Shown here: piece by piece, positions 17,848 through 26,729 of the stretch
How the letters are laid out: every line of letters starts with the position of its first letter
Numbering within the stretch: position 1 is the first letter of the stretch
Origin: Acidobacteriota bacterium
GTDB lineage: Bacteria; Acidobacteriota; Terriglobia; Acidiferrales; UBA7541
Length of the DNA: 64,000 nucleotides
Assembly: GCA_013289665.1 (NCBI GenBank)
Contig: JABCZN010000017.1
Coordinates: 45,161 to 109,160, forward strand
Direction: 5' to 3'
Position numbers and translations under genes: made by a program
Notes under the pieces: generated by a model
The model's input: the letters and a program-made list of their open reading frames with translations, nothing else
What the model was told of the DNA's origin: nothing
The model's database searches: none

Positions 17848-17955
17848 GAGCAGACCTTGCGCAGCGGGATTAGGACGGCAGAACAGGTTACAAAATGGGA
17901 CGCCACGGGTCAAACAGGTGTTTGGCAATGGGCGGGAGCGGCTTAAAATCAGGGT

Positions 17956-18840
17956 ATGGGAGAAGAGAAAGAAGTAAATGCGCAGAGCGTGCTGCGGAGC
18001 GCGAAGGAATGGTTTCGCGCGTTCACCAATGGCTATTCGCCCAGTCTGGAGCGGCGACCGCGCGTAGGTCTTGCGTTGGCGGGCGGATTTGCGCGCGGAA
18101 TCGCGCATATTGGCGTGCTGCGGGTGTTTCGCGAAGCGGGGATACCCGTTGACATGGTGGCTGGCACGAGCGTTGGCGCGCTGATCGGGGCGAGCTACTG
18201 CGCCGGGGCATCGCTTGAAATGATGGAGGAGATCGCGTGCGAGACGAAGTTCACGGATTTTGGCCGCTGGACGCCGTCGTGGCTGGGGCTCGCCACGAAC
18301 CAGCGGATGGAGCAGTTCCTGGCGCGCTTTTCGACGATCAAGAATTTTGAAGAGCTGAAGACGCCGCTGGCGATAGCGGCGACGGATATCAATGCGGGAT
18401 TGCCGGTCTATTACTACCAGAAAGGGCCGATTGGGCCGGCGCTGCGGGCTTCCTGCGCGTACCCGGGATTGTTCGTGCCGATTCAACACGAAGGGCGAAC
18501 GCTGGTCGATGGCTTCCTGACGGCGCTGGTGCCCTATGAAGGATTGCTGTTGCTGGGCGCGGAGGTAGTGATTGCCGTGTACCTGGAGCCGGGGATGAGC
18601 GGGGAGCCGAGGACATTCACGGATGTGCTGAGCCGGTCGTTCACGATTATTCAGAGGCACGCGGATCTGGAGTGGCGGCAGTATGCGGACGTGATAATTG
18701 AGCCGGATGTGACGCCGTTTGTCTGGGACGATTTTACCAAGACGCCGGAGATGGTGAGGGCGGGAGAGGAAGCGACGTTGAAAGCGTTGCCGGCGATCCG
18801 GGCGGCAATTGAGGGGAAGCGGAAGAAGGTGGGGGAGTAG
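17956..18840 (+). CDS. Patatin-like phospholipase (RssA/YchK-like)
   Basis: Serine acyl hydrolase with a Ser-Asp dyad. The oxyanion loop is GGFARG at 43-48, the nucleophile elbow GTSVG puts Ser72 in place, and the aspartate is Asp185 in VDGFLTALVP. At 294 residues without signal peptide it matches bacterial cytosolic patatins. Divergent transcription from the FadN-like gene suggests that released fatty acids may feed beta-oxidation, which is inference. Substrate (phospholipid, acylglycerol) unknown. Confidence 0.88.
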   Translation: MGEEKEVNAQSVLRSAKEWFRAFTNGYSPSLERRPRVGLALAGGFARGIAHIGVLRVFREAGIPVDMVAGTSVGALIGASYCAGASLEMMEEIACETKFTDFGRWTPSWLGLATNQRMEQFLARFSTIKNFEELKTPLAIAATDINAGLPVYYYQKGPIGPALRASCAYPGLFVPIQHEGRTLVDGFLTALVPYEGLLLLGAEVVIAVYLEPGMSGEPRTFTDVLSRSFTIIQRHADLEWRQYADVIIEPDVTPFVWDDFTKTPEMVRAGEEATLKALPAIRAAIEGKRKKVGE

Positions 18841-18912
18841 AGAAACCTTCGAAAAAAGCAGATCCCCCAGCCGCAAAGGATGCGGGTTCGAGGACCACAG
18901 CTCGCTAGAGAC

Positions 18913-18932
18913 TGGCCGATCTGAAGATCGGT
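18913..18932. repeat. Hairpin repeat, TGAA loop
   Basis: Arms GGCCGATC and GATCGGTC around TGAA, followed by CACTACAA. Part of a dispersed family (see 21315, 29244, 31703). It sits between convergent genes and could end both transcripts. A second GC-rich hairpin follows at about 18950-18970. Confidence 0.65.
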
Positions 18933-18977
18933 CACTACAAAGGGGGGTGGGCGCCCCGAAGGTCGCCCGCGGGATTT

Positions 18978-19238
18978 TTAGAGGAGTTTTACCTCGACTT
19001 GGACGGGTTGGCCTTCGCCTTTGCCGCGCTGGGTTAGCCAGGCGGCGAAGCCTTCGGCGAAGCGCTTGGGGGTGAGGCGGAAGCTGGCTTCCAGGCGGCC
19101 GTCGGCGAGCGGAAGGGTGTCGTCGAAATCGGCGGAGTTGGTGAAATTGCGCATGGAAAATTGATCGAGCCATTCGAGGGGACAGGGGCGTCGTTCGCCG
19201 CAGATGAGTACTTCGACCTGAAATTTTTGGGCATACAT
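18978..19238 (-). CDS. Small hypothetical protein
   Basis: Not recognised. The 86-residue product from ATG 19238 (MYAQKFQVEVLICGERRPC) has no signal or membrane segment and is predicted alpha/beta. Its frame is open further upstream, but no good ribosome site marks an earlier start. It lies convergent to the patatin gene. Codon use resembles neighbours. Confidence 0.55.
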   Translation of the reverse strand: MYAQKFQVEVLICGERRPCPLEWLDQFSMRNFTNSADFDDTLPLADGRLEASFRLTPKRFAEGFAAWLTQRGKGEGQPVQVEVKLL

Positions 19239-19549
19239 AGAGGCATGATAGCACCAGGGGGCGAAGGGATTGGATCGGCGGGATTTGTGCGGCCAAGAGG
19301 TCACCAAGTGAAATCATGGGTCTGTGCCGTTCGCCTCAACTGATTGCCGCCGCAATCAAAAACTAGTCCAGCCACGTGACGGGTAAACTTGCTTCGAGGG
19401 TTGGCGGTAACATACACTGGGCAGGTTTGGAAAACGCACCAGAATGTTCCGCCAGTCTCAGATACGAGTCCGCGCTATCCGGACGGGCCGGATGGGGCTC
19501 ATCCCTGTAATTCTTCGATGCAGCCTACAAAGAACTTGGGGGTAACACC
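19239..19549. other. Intergenic region upstream of pckG
   Basis: About 310 bases carrying the promoters of two divergent genes. A GGGGGT lies about 5 bases before the pckG GTG start. No repeat or RNA gene noticed. Confidence 0.4.
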
Positions 19550-21304
19550 GTGGCGACGCCAATGGAAGCCTGGGTGGAAGAATCAGCCCGGCTGACCAAG
19601 CCAGAGAAGATTGTCTATTGCGATGGGTCGGAAGCCGAAAACCAGGCCATCCTGCAGGAAATGCTGAAAAAGGGCGATTCCTTCCGGCTGAACGAGAAAA
19701 CCTACCCGAATTGTTACCTGCATCGCAGTGACCCGAGCGACGTCGCCCGCACCGAACACCTGACGTTTATCTGCACCCCGAACAAAGAAGAAGTTGGACC
19801 AACCAACAACTGGATGGACCCCGAAGGAGCGAAGTTCAAGATCGGGAAGTTGCTGGACGGGGCGATGCGCGGGCGGACGATGTATGTGGTGCCATACATC
19901 ATGGGGCCGGTAGATTCGCCGATCAGCAAAATTGGCGTCGAGGTGACCGACAGCCCGTACGTGGTGGCAAACATGCGGATCATGTGCCGGATGGGCAAGG
20001 TGGCGCAGGACAAGCTGGGCAGCTCGAAAGATTTTGTGCCGGGGTTGCATTCGGTGGGAGACCTGGACCCTTTGCGGCGGTACATCGCACATTTTCCGGA
20101 AGAACGGCTGATCTGGAGCGTGGGTTCGGGGTACGGCGGAAACGCGCTGCTGGGGAAGAAATGCTTTGCGCTGCGGATCGCGAGTTATATGGCGCGGCAG
20201 CAGGGCTGGATGGCCGAGCACATGCTGATCCTGGGGCTGGAGTCGCCAGGCGGAAAAGTCACGTACATGGCCGCGGCGTTTCCGAGCGCTTGCGGGAAGA
20301 CGAATCTGGCGATGATGGTATCAGCACTGGAGAGCCAGGGTTATAAGGTATGGACGGTTGGCGACGACATTGCCTGGATGAAGATCGGCGCGGACGGATA
20401 TCTCCATGCCATCAATCCGGAGTCGGGGTTTTTTGGCGTTGCGCCGGGAACCAGCAGAAAGACCAATCCGAACGTGATGGACGCGGTGAAGTCCAACGCG
20501 ATTTTCACGAACACGGGCCTGACGGTGGAAAACGAGCCATGGTGGGAAGGGATTGGCGGCGAGCCGCCGGCGGGTTTGATCACCTGGCGCGGGGAAAAGT
20601 GGGATCCCTCGAAGGGCGTGGCGGCGCAACCGAATTCGCGGTACACCGTGCTGGCCAGGCAATCGCCGAGCATTTCGCCGAAGTGGGAAGCGCCGGAGGG
20701 CGTGCCGATTTCGGCGTTTATTTTTGGCGGGCGGCGGGCGCGGCTGGCGCCGCTGGTCTATCAAGCGTTCAACTGGCAGCACGGCGTGTTTGTCGGGGCA
20801 ACGATGGCTTCGGAAACGACGGCGGCGACGACAGGCGACGTGGGAGTCACGCGGCGGGATCCGATGGCGATGCTGCCTTTCTGCGGCTACAACATGGCGG
20901 ATTATTTTGAGCATTGGCTGGAGATGGGGAAGAAGATTCCAAATCCGCCGAAGATTTTTCACGTCAACTGGTTCCGGAAGGGCGCGGATGGGAAATTTCT
21001 GTGGCCCGGGTATGGAGAGAACGTGCGCGTGCTGAAGTGGATATTGGAGCGAGTGGAAGGGCGCGGCGAGGCCCGGGAAACACCGATCGGGTACGTGCCG
21101 ACGCGGACGGGGCTGGCGCTGGATGGGCTGAAGATTTCGCCGGAGGCGCTGGACGAATTGTTCGGCGTGAATGGGGATGATTGGGAAAGCGACCTCGCGG
21201 ACAGCCGAGAGTTTTTGGCGAAGTTCGGGGAGAAGTTGCCGTCCGAGCTGCGCAAAGAGCATGAGGCGGTGGTGGGGCGGTTTCAGAAATCAGTGCCGGC
21301 TTGA
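19550..21304 (+). CDS. pckG: Phosphoenolpyruvate carboxykinase (GTP)
   Basis: Makes PEP and CO2 from oxaloacetate and GTP, the entry step of gluconeogenesis. The 584-residue length and motifs match the GTP-type enzyme: P-loop PSACGKTNLAMM with the hyper-reactive Cys248, the FGGRR guanine/kinase-2 region, MYVVPYIMGP and ETTAATTGDVGVTRRDPMAMLPFCGYNMADYF blocks. The GTG start at 19550 follows a GGGGGT ribosome site. ATP-type PEPCK is unrelated at this level, so the assignment is firm. Together with fumC and beta-oxidation genes it suits growth on acids. Confidence 0.96.
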   Translation: MATPMEAWVEESARLTKPEKIVYCDGSEAENQAILQEMLKKGDSFRLNEKTYPNCYLHRSDPSDVARTEHLTFICTPNKEEVGPTNNWMDPEGAKFKIGKLLDGAMRGRTMYVVPYIMGPVDSPISKIGVEVTDSPYVVANMRIMCRMGKVAQDKLGSSKDFVPGLHSVGDLDPLRRYIAHFPEERLIWSVGSGYGGNALLGKKCFALRIASYMARQQGWMAEHMLILGLESPGGKVTYMAAAFPSACGKTNLAMMVSALESQGYKVWTVGDDIAWMKIGADGYLHAINPESGFFGVAPGTSRKTNPNVMDAVKSNAIFTNTGLTVENEPWWEGIGGEPPAGLITWRGEKWDPSKGVAAQPNSRYTVLARQSPSISPKWEAPEGVPISAFIFGGRRARLAPLVYQAFNWQHGVFVGATMASETTAATTGDVGVTRRDPMAMLPFCGYNMADYFEHWLEMGKKIPNPPKIFHVNWFRKGADGKFLWPGYGENVRVLKWILERVEGRGEARETPIGYVPTRTGLALDGLKISPEALDELFGVNGDDWESDLADSREFLAKFGEKLPSELRKEHEAVVGRFQKSVPA

Positions 21305-21314
21305 TTGCCGGCTT

Positions 21315-21332
21315 GTCCACCTGAAGATGGAC
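21315..21332. repeat. Hairpin repeat, TGAA loop
   Basis: Arms GTCCACC and GATGGAC (one mismatch) around TGAA, followed by GCTACG. Same design as at 18913 and 31703; located 11 bases after the pckG stop. Confidence 0.6.
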
Positions 21333-21412
21333 GCTACGCCGGGATAACTTTTTAACATCAGCTACGTGAACAGAAAGTGACGTTTCCGTAAAACGCTGTA
21401 GAATCGTCAACC

Positions 21413-24400
21413 ATGTCGGCGGCCCTCTCGGTTTCCAAGCGGCTATTGGTGTGCCTATTTTTGCTGGCACTGTTCATTGCCCCTCGCTCGTTCCCAGCTG
21501 CAACCTGGAATGGTGTGTTGCGCGACGCGGCGGGTAAGCCGGTGGCGGACGCAAAGATTACTTTGCACGGAAGCTCCAGCAATCGCACATATGAAATCCG
21601 GACGACCGCCGGCGGCACGTTTGTGTTTGCCGGGATTGCGGCGGGGACGTACACCCTGGTGGCTGAGACCGCCGGCAAAACCTGGAGGGCGGCGAAACCG
21701 ATTGTGATCGGGGAGGGAAGCCCACCGAATCTGGAACTGGTGCTTTCCGCGCAGGATCAGACACTCGTGGTGGTTGTGGCCGGGCAGTCGCAGGGGACGG
21801 AGAAGAAGGGCACCGGCGGCGAACATCTTTCGAGCGCAGAGGTTTCGAGCCTGCCACTGAACGAGCGCGACTTCAGCAAATTGCTGCTGCTGGCCGCGGG
21901 CACAATGACGGACACCAATGGCGCGGCGAATTTTACGCAGCAATTTGCGGTCAACGGTCAACGCGGGGTGGCGTCCGTGTTTGCGATGGATGGCGGGACG
22001 ACGACCGATCCGGAGCTGGGCGGGGCGACGTTTGCGAATTTCAATGTGGACGCGATTCACGAGGTACAGTCGAGCTCTGGTGTGATGCCTGGGGAGATCG
22101 GGCAGGGTGCGGCGGGCTTCACGAACGTGGTGACTAAATCGGGGACGGGGCAGCTACACGGGAGCGCGTTTGAATTTGTGCGCAACGCAGCTTTTGATGC
22201 GCGAAATTTCTTTGACCACGCGAGCGACCTGGACCCGCGGCGGATCCCTCCGTTCGTGCGCAATGAGTTTGGTGTGACGATTGGCGGGCCGGTGGTGCTG
22301 CCCGGAATTTACGACGGGAGCGGGAAGACGTTTTTCTTCGGCGAGTACGCGGGATTCCGGCAGGTGCTGGGGACGACGCAGGTGTTCGCGGTGCCGACGG
22401 CGGACGAACGAAAAGGGATCGACACAACGACGTTTCCCAAGACGGCTACTTCCCCGGGCGACACGCTGTTTGTGCCGGTAAGCCCGGAGATCGCGCCGTT
22501 GCTGGCGCGTTATCCGTTGCCGAACGATCCCACGGGCTCGTTCGGCGCGCGGACCTACGCGGCGTCCTCGAAAGTGGCTACGGATACGGACCAGTTTTCG
22601 ATTCGCGTGGACCGCAAGCTTTCGGACAAGGCGACGCTGTTCACGCGCTTCAGCTTGAACAACGTGAATGGGCCGACGACGAATCCGGATCAGACGGCGA
22701 TCGATCCGAGCTTTGCGGTGATATTTTTTGATCACCAGCGGAACGCGGCGGTTAGTTACGCGCGGACATATTCGCCTCAACTGACTTCGACGACGATGTT
22801 TGATTATGTGCGCAGCACGCCGGTGTTTCCTTCGAGCAACCACACGGATATCGCGCTGGCGTTCGGAGACGGGCTCTTCGAGGGATTCAATTCGGCCGAC
22901 GGATCGATCTTCGGGTCGTATGGAAACGTGTTTCAGTTCAAGCACGACATGAGCTACGTCCACCGGGGCCATGTGTTCAAGTGGGGCTTGGATTTTCGCT
23001 GGAACCGGGACTCAACAGTTTTCGGTACGAATCCAAGCGGTGCCTATTCCTTCGGGGGAGGAAGGGCGTATTCGCCCGAGTTCATCCAATCCGCGAGCGG
23101 CACGCACAACATTCTTCCGGGCGATCCGCTGCCCGATTCCCTGCTGGGCTTGCTGACCGCGACGCCTTACGAGTACACGATTGCAGCGCCCTACCGGTTG
23201 ACGCCAACGGGAGATCGATTTGACGAAGCGGCGGTGCGGCGCGAGGCTTACGCGTTTTATTTTCAGGACACGTGGAAAGCGACGCCGCGGCTGAGCATCA
23301 ATTACGGGCTGCGCTATGAAGTGAACAGTCGGATCAAGGAAGCGAATCACAGGACATCGGTGGCAACGCCGGTAGGGCCGGACGGACAACCGTCGGACTT
23401 TCTGACGCCGGGAGCGACGCAACAGTTCTTGTACAATCCGCAGCCGATTTATCCGCTGGATGGGAACGGGTGGGCGCCTCGCGTGGCGGTGGATTATGCG
23501 CTGACGAAGCGGACGACGCTGCACGCGGGCGGGGCGATTACCACGATTCTGCCGAATTTGTGGCAGGACAATTTTGTGACCGGGGGATTGCCGTTTGTGG
23601 TGCAGCCTTTGGTGACGGCGCAAGCGGGCGCGCCAGTTCCCTTTTCGAATTCCATTACTCCCTTGCAAGTGCCGGAACCGTTTACGAGTTCCGGGCAACC
23701 GTTGTTTGCATCGGGAAACACTTCGAATGTTGCCGCGAACACGCCGATTGATCTGGCGAAGTTTCAGCAGGACCTGGAGGCGCTGACGCCGGGCAATGCG
23801 CAACTGTTGAGCGTCAGCGTGATGTCGCGCCATTTCAAGAATGGGTACATCGGCACATACACGACGGGAGTGGAGCACGATTTCGGGTGGGTGCGTTGGA
23901 ACACGGCCTACGTCGGGACGGCGGGGATTCACCTGGCGCGGGTGTTTGCACCGAACGGATACGCGGGCGCTGGACCGGAGTTTGCGCGATTCACTCAATT
24001 TGATTCCAATGGCAACGGTATCAGCGGATTCGGGCCGGAGTACGTGATGACCAGCGATTCGCATTCAAGCTACAACGCGCTGCAGACCAGCGTGAGCGGA
24101 ACGAACGCGAGAATCGGGTTGAATTTTTCGGCGAGCTATACGTTTTCGAAGTCCATCGACGACACGAGCGCGGTGCTCGGAGGAATACCCGGAAGCGCGG
24201 GAGCGATCTTGCAGACGTTCGCGCAGAACCCGCTGGACGAACGGGCGGAGAAAGGCCCGTCCACGTTTGACGTGACGCATGTTTTTTCGGCGAGCGTGTT
24301 TCAGGCGCTGCCGTTCGATAAGGTGACTTTCCTGCAGCCGGTGAGCCGGTACTTGACGGGCGGCTGGCAACTGTTGAACATCAGTACAATCCTGAGCGGG

Positions 24401-24832
24401 CCTCCGTTCTCGGTTTACTCGGGACAGCAGCAGACGAGCGCGGGGGCGGGCGGAGCAGACCGGCCAGATTTATTAACGATGCCGGATTTCTCGACCAGCC
24501 GGACAAGGCGGGAGGATTACTTTGGGCGGGGCGACAACAACTACACATTCTTTTTCGTTCCTGCCGGGCAGTTCGGGACTTTGGGGCGGAATACGTTTCG
24601 CGCACCGGGATACAAACAGTTTGACTTTGCTCTGATCAAGGACACACCGTTTGGGCGCCGGGGGAAAAGCGATCTGGGGCTGGTGGAATTCCGGGCGGAG
24701 TTTTTCAATTTGTTTAACATTGTGAATTTCAGTTTGCCGTCGAATACGGTTCGGGGAAGCGGGTTTGGGATTATTTCCCATACAGCGGGGACTTCGCGGC
24801 AAATCCAATTTTCGTTGAAGCTGATTTTTTAG
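21413..24832 (+). CDS. Oar-like TonB-dependent outer-membrane receptor
   Basis: Outer-membrane beta-barrel of 1139 residues. Order: signal peptide (about 1-29), carboxypeptidase-regulatory-like Ig fold (about 30-120, GVLRDAAGKPVADAKITLHG), plug domain (about 125-235, VSSLPLNERDFSKLLLL and FTNVVTKSGTGQLHGSAFEF), then the barrel, ending in a terminal Phe (FSLKLIF) as needed for BAM insertion. Such giant receptors are abundant in Acidobacteriota and are thought to import oligosaccharides or peptides, but ligands are rarely known. It appears monocistronic. Confidence 0.9.
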   Translation: MSAALSVSKRLLVCLFLLALFIAPRSFPAATWNGVLRDAAGKPVADAKITLHGSSSNRTYEIRTTAGGTFVFAGIAAGTYTLVAETAGKTWRAAKPIVIGEGSPPNLELVLSAQDQTLVVVVAGQSQGTEKKGTGGEHLSSAEVSSLPLNERDFSKLLLLAAGTMTDTNGAANFTQQFAVNGQRGVASVFAMDGGTTTDPELGGATFANFNVDAIHEVQSSSGVMPGEIGQGAAGFTNVVTKSGTGQLHGSAFEFVRNAAFDARNFFDHASDLDPRRIPPFVRNEFGVTIGGPVVLPGIYDGSGKTFFFGEYAGFRQVLGTTQVFAVPTADERKGIDTTTFPKTATSPGDTLFVPVSPEIAPLLARYPLPNDPTGSFGARTYAASSKVATDTDQFSIRVDRKLSDKATLFTRFSLNNVNGPTTNPDQTAIDPSFAVIFFDHQRNAAVSYARTYSPQLTSTTMFDYVRSTPVFPSSNHTDIALAFGDGLFEGFNSADGSIFGSYGNVFQFKHDMSYVHRGHVFKWGLDFRWNRDSTVFGTNPSGAYSFGGGRAYSPEFIQSASGTHNILPGDPLPDSLLGLLTATPYEYTIAAPYRLTPTGDRFDEAAVRREAYAFYFQDTWKATPRLSINYGLRYEVNSRIKEANHRTSVATPVGPDGQPSDFLTPGATQQFLYNPQPIYPLDGNGWAPRVAVDYALTKRTTLHAGGAITTILPNLWQDNFVTGGLPFVVQPLVTAQAGAPVPFSNSITPLQVPEPFTSSGQPLFASGNTSNVAANTPIDLAKFQQDLEALTPGNAQLLSVSVMSRHFKNGYIGTYTTGVEHDFGWVRWNTAYVGTAGIHLARVFAPNGYAGAGPEFARFTQFDSNGNGISGFGPEYVMTSDSHSSYNALQTSVSGTNARIGLNFSASYTFSKSIDDTSAVLGGIPGSAGAILQTFAQNPLDERAEKGPSTFDVTHVFSASVFQALPFDKVTFLQPVSRYLTGGWQLLNISTILSGPPFSVYSGQQQTSAGAGGADRPDLLTMPDFSTSRTRREDYFGRGDNNYTFFFVPAGQFGTLGRNTFRAPGYKQFDFALIKDTPFGRRGKSDLGLVEFRAEFFNLFNIVNFSLPSNTVRGSGFGIISHTAGTSRQIQFSLKLIF

Positions 24833-24838
24833 GGGAGA

Positions 24839-24902
24839 AGAGTGAAGAAAAGATTTCAGCGCAGAGTTCGCAGAAGGGACGCAGTGAGCGCAGAGATAAA
24901 CG
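24839..24902. repeat. CGCAGAG-type degenerate repeat
   Basis: Purine-rich stretch with agcgcagagttcgcag and gagcgcagag directly after the receptor stop. Similar to 15189-15260 and 31535-31600; none is coding. Confidence 0.45.
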
Positions 24903-24996
24903 GAAGCCCCCCAACATGGGCGACCGGTGATGAAACTTAGTCTGGCCGAATGAGTATCGAGCGTAAAAGCGTAAGCTTTGCTTCCGCACTCACAAG

Positions 24997-25242
24997 TCAG
25001 AGCAGGGCGCGGATGGCTTCGCCGATGCGGATATGGGTGGAGGGATTGCCGCTGATCAGGTAGAGTCGGCCGTGGTCGAAAGTGAAGTTGAAGAAGCGGC
25101 TGATGTGGTAGTCCTCGTCGAGAGAGGTGAAAAGCTTGATGGTTTCTTCGGGATCGAGGCCGAAGGCTTCAAGGGCGACGGGTTCGCCCCATTGTTTGGC
25201 GAGTGAGGAGTAGCGGTCGACTACTTCTTTGAGACTCAGCAT
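24997..25242 (-). CDS. Small conserved-looking hypothetical protein
   Basis: Not recognised. An 81-residue soluble product (start MLSLKEVVDRYSSLAKQWG) with an acidic N-terminal half and a beta-rich C-terminal half (FNFTFDHGRLYLISGNPS). Coding character matches neighbours, with strong third-position GC, and no overlapping gene competes. Divergent from the peroxiredoxin gene by 165 bases. Confidence 0.6.
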   Translation of the reverse strand: MLSLKEVVDRYSSLAKQWGEPVALEAFGLDPEETIKLFTSLDEDYHISRFFNFTFDHGRLYLISGNPSTHIRIGEAIRALL

Positions 25243-25407
25243 GGTGGGAAGGCAGCCGGGAGCGCGCGGATAAATGGCGCCGCGCCCGGGATTCTGCTTT
25301 GCGGAGTGTATCGCGCCGGCTTCGCAGGGGGAAGCGCGCAGATTGGCGGCAGGGACAGGATTCGGTAAGATGCTGGTGGAACTTAAAATTCACCGGAGGG
25401 CGAGTTT

Positions 25408-25869
25408 ATGAGCATTGCGGTTGGGCAGAAGGCGCCGGATTTCACGCTGCAAGATCAAAACAAGAAGGAAGTAAAGCTTGCGGATTTCGCGGGGAAAAAG
25501 AGAGTGGTGCTGGTGTTTTACCCGCTGGACTGGAGCCCGACCTGTACGACCGAACACGCGTGCTTCGTGAACGACATGCGGAATTTCGAGACACTGGATG
25601 CGGAAGTGCTGGGCGTCAGCGTGGACAGCGTGTGGTCGCACAAGGCGTATGCGGAAAAGATGGGGATCAAGTATTCGCTTCTGGCGGATTTCCATCCGAA
25701 GGGCGCGATGAGCGAGAAATACGGCGTCTACATGGCGGACAAGGGGATCACGGGGCGGTCGATCATCATCATTGATAAAGGCGGGAAAGTGGCATGGGTG
25801 AAGAATTACGACATTCCCGTGGTGCCGGACGTGAAGGAAGTGGCGACAGCGTTGGGGAGCGTGAAGTAG
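25408..25869 (+). CDS. Peroxiredoxin (AhpC/TSA, BCP-like)
   Basis: Thiol peroxidase that reduces hydrogen peroxide and organic peroxides. The active-site pattern is PLDWSPTC with peroxidatic Cys46; Cys52 may act as the resolving cysteine of an atypical two-Cys enzyme, as in BCP. The 153-residue length is normal. GGAGG lies about 11 bases before the ATG. Followed by a very strong hairpin terminator, so it is probably a single-gene unit. Confidence 0.92.
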   Translation: MSIAVGQKAPDFTLQDQNKKEVKLADFAGKKRVVLVFYPLDWSPTCTTEHACFVNDMRNFETLDAEVLGVSVDSVWSHKAYAEKMGIKYSLLADFHPKGAMSEKYGVYMADKGITGRSIIIIDKGGKVAWVKNYDIPVVPDVKEVATALGSVK

Positions 25870-25917
25870 AGGAGTTAGGGAAAATTTAGGGAGTAAAGGA
25901 ACGGAACGTAGAGTCAC

Positions 25918-25959
25918 GAGCCGGGCAAGGCGCATTCAAAAGGGCGCCTTGCCCGGCTC
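25918..25959 (+). terminator. Strong Rho-independent-like terminator
   Basis: Two perfect 16-base arms (first arm GAGCCGGGCAAGGCGC) enclose a 10-base loop and are followed by TGCTTTTC. It lies 48 bases after the peroxiredoxin stop. The stem is unusually long and GC-rich; the T-run is short. Confidence 0.8.
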
Positions 25960-26060
25960 TGCTTTTCTGGCCGTGGATGCAGCGGACCGGGCAAACCCAT
26001 CGGAAGGTAGACGTTGCGCAGGCGGCGAAGAGGCCACCGCAGTTTCGCTTTCCGTTTGTC

Positions 26061-26103
26061 TTGACTGTAACAGGCGTTTCATGTAACAGTCGTTACATGA
26101 AAC
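26061..26103 (+). promoter_or_regulatory. Promoter and operator overlapping a TetR start codon
   Basis: A TTGACT -35-like hexamer at 26061-26066 is followed by an inverted repeat with perfect 12-base arms: GTTTCATGTAAC (26076-26087), four-base spacer, then its reverse complement (26092-26103). The second arm contains the ATG of the TetR gene. With 17-base spacing the -10 falls within the first arm (weak, TAACAG), putting the transcript start at or next to the ATG, so the mRNA may be leaderless and the regulator autorepressing. Confidence 0.7.
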
Positions 26104-26678
26104 AGGCCTACCCTCCCCGCGCCGCTGTCCTCCTCGACGCCACCATCGAGTACATGTTGAAGCACGGGGTCGCCGACCTCTCCCTTCGCCCGCTGGCCGC
26201 CAAGATTGGCAGCAAAGCGCGGCTCCTCATTTATCACTTCGACTCGAAGGAATCCCTTGTAAGCGAAGCCATGGTTGTCGTTCGGGATCGCGTCCAGAAA
26301 GCCTTCGCCGCCATGGTTGAAAATGGCCGTGGGCATTCGGAATCGCAAATCATACGGGCGTTCTGGCGTTGGGCAACCTCCAGGCAGCACGAGCGCTACC
26401 TGCGGCTCTTCTTTGAAGTGCACGGACTCGCTTTGCAGAAGCCCGCGCGCTACGGCGGGTACCTGGAGGGCGCGGTCAGCACCTGGGTGGAGATGATGGC
26501 GGTGGTTCTGCCCGCGCGGTTATCCCTGGCCAAACGCCGCTCCCTGGCCACACTCGCCGTCAGTACCGTCGTCGGCTTGCTGATGGACTACCTCTCCAGC
26601 GGCGATAAAAAGCGCAGTTCGCAGGCACTGGAAATCTTTGCGGGGAATTTTGATGCGCTGCTGCTGAAAGAGACGTAA
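26097..26678 (+). CDS. TetR family regulator, likely autoregulated
   Basis: 193-residue DNA-binding regulator (TetR HTH at about residues 12-55, ATIEYMLKHGVADLSLRPLA then LLIYHFDSKESLV). The conserved chain begins at ATG 26097; a longer frame reading from 25977 crosses the promoter and is not credible. It controls, by inference, the three genes downstream on the same strand (desaturase-family enzyme, small exported protein, HTTM-DCC protein), the first of which begins 52 bases after its stop. Ligand unknown. Confidence 0.85.
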   Translation: MKQAYPPRAAVLLDATIEYMLKHGVADLSLRPLAAKIGSKARLLIYHFDSKESLVSEAMVVVRDRVQKAFAAMVENGRGHSESQIIRAFWRWATSRQHERYLRLFFEVHGLALQKPARYGGYLEGAVSTWVEMMAVVLPARLSLAKRRSLATLAVSTVVGLLMDYLSSGDKKRSSQALEIFAGNFDALLLKET

Positions 26679-26729
26679 AACGCCCCGGGCTCATGGCGGG
26701 AAGCGTGTGCGTCAGGGAGGTCCAATTCG

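Noticed and set aside
15466..17946. 826-codon plus-strand ORF opposite the FadN-like gene
   Set aside because: Mirror of the minus-strand codon pattern (high third-position GC); Gly/Phe/Asp-rich and without homology features.
17848..19317. Upstream extension of the FadN-like frame to a 1294-residue ORF
   Set aside because: The extra 490 codons are antisense to the patatin gene and are Arg/Pro/His-rich; conserved sequence begins at ATG 17847.
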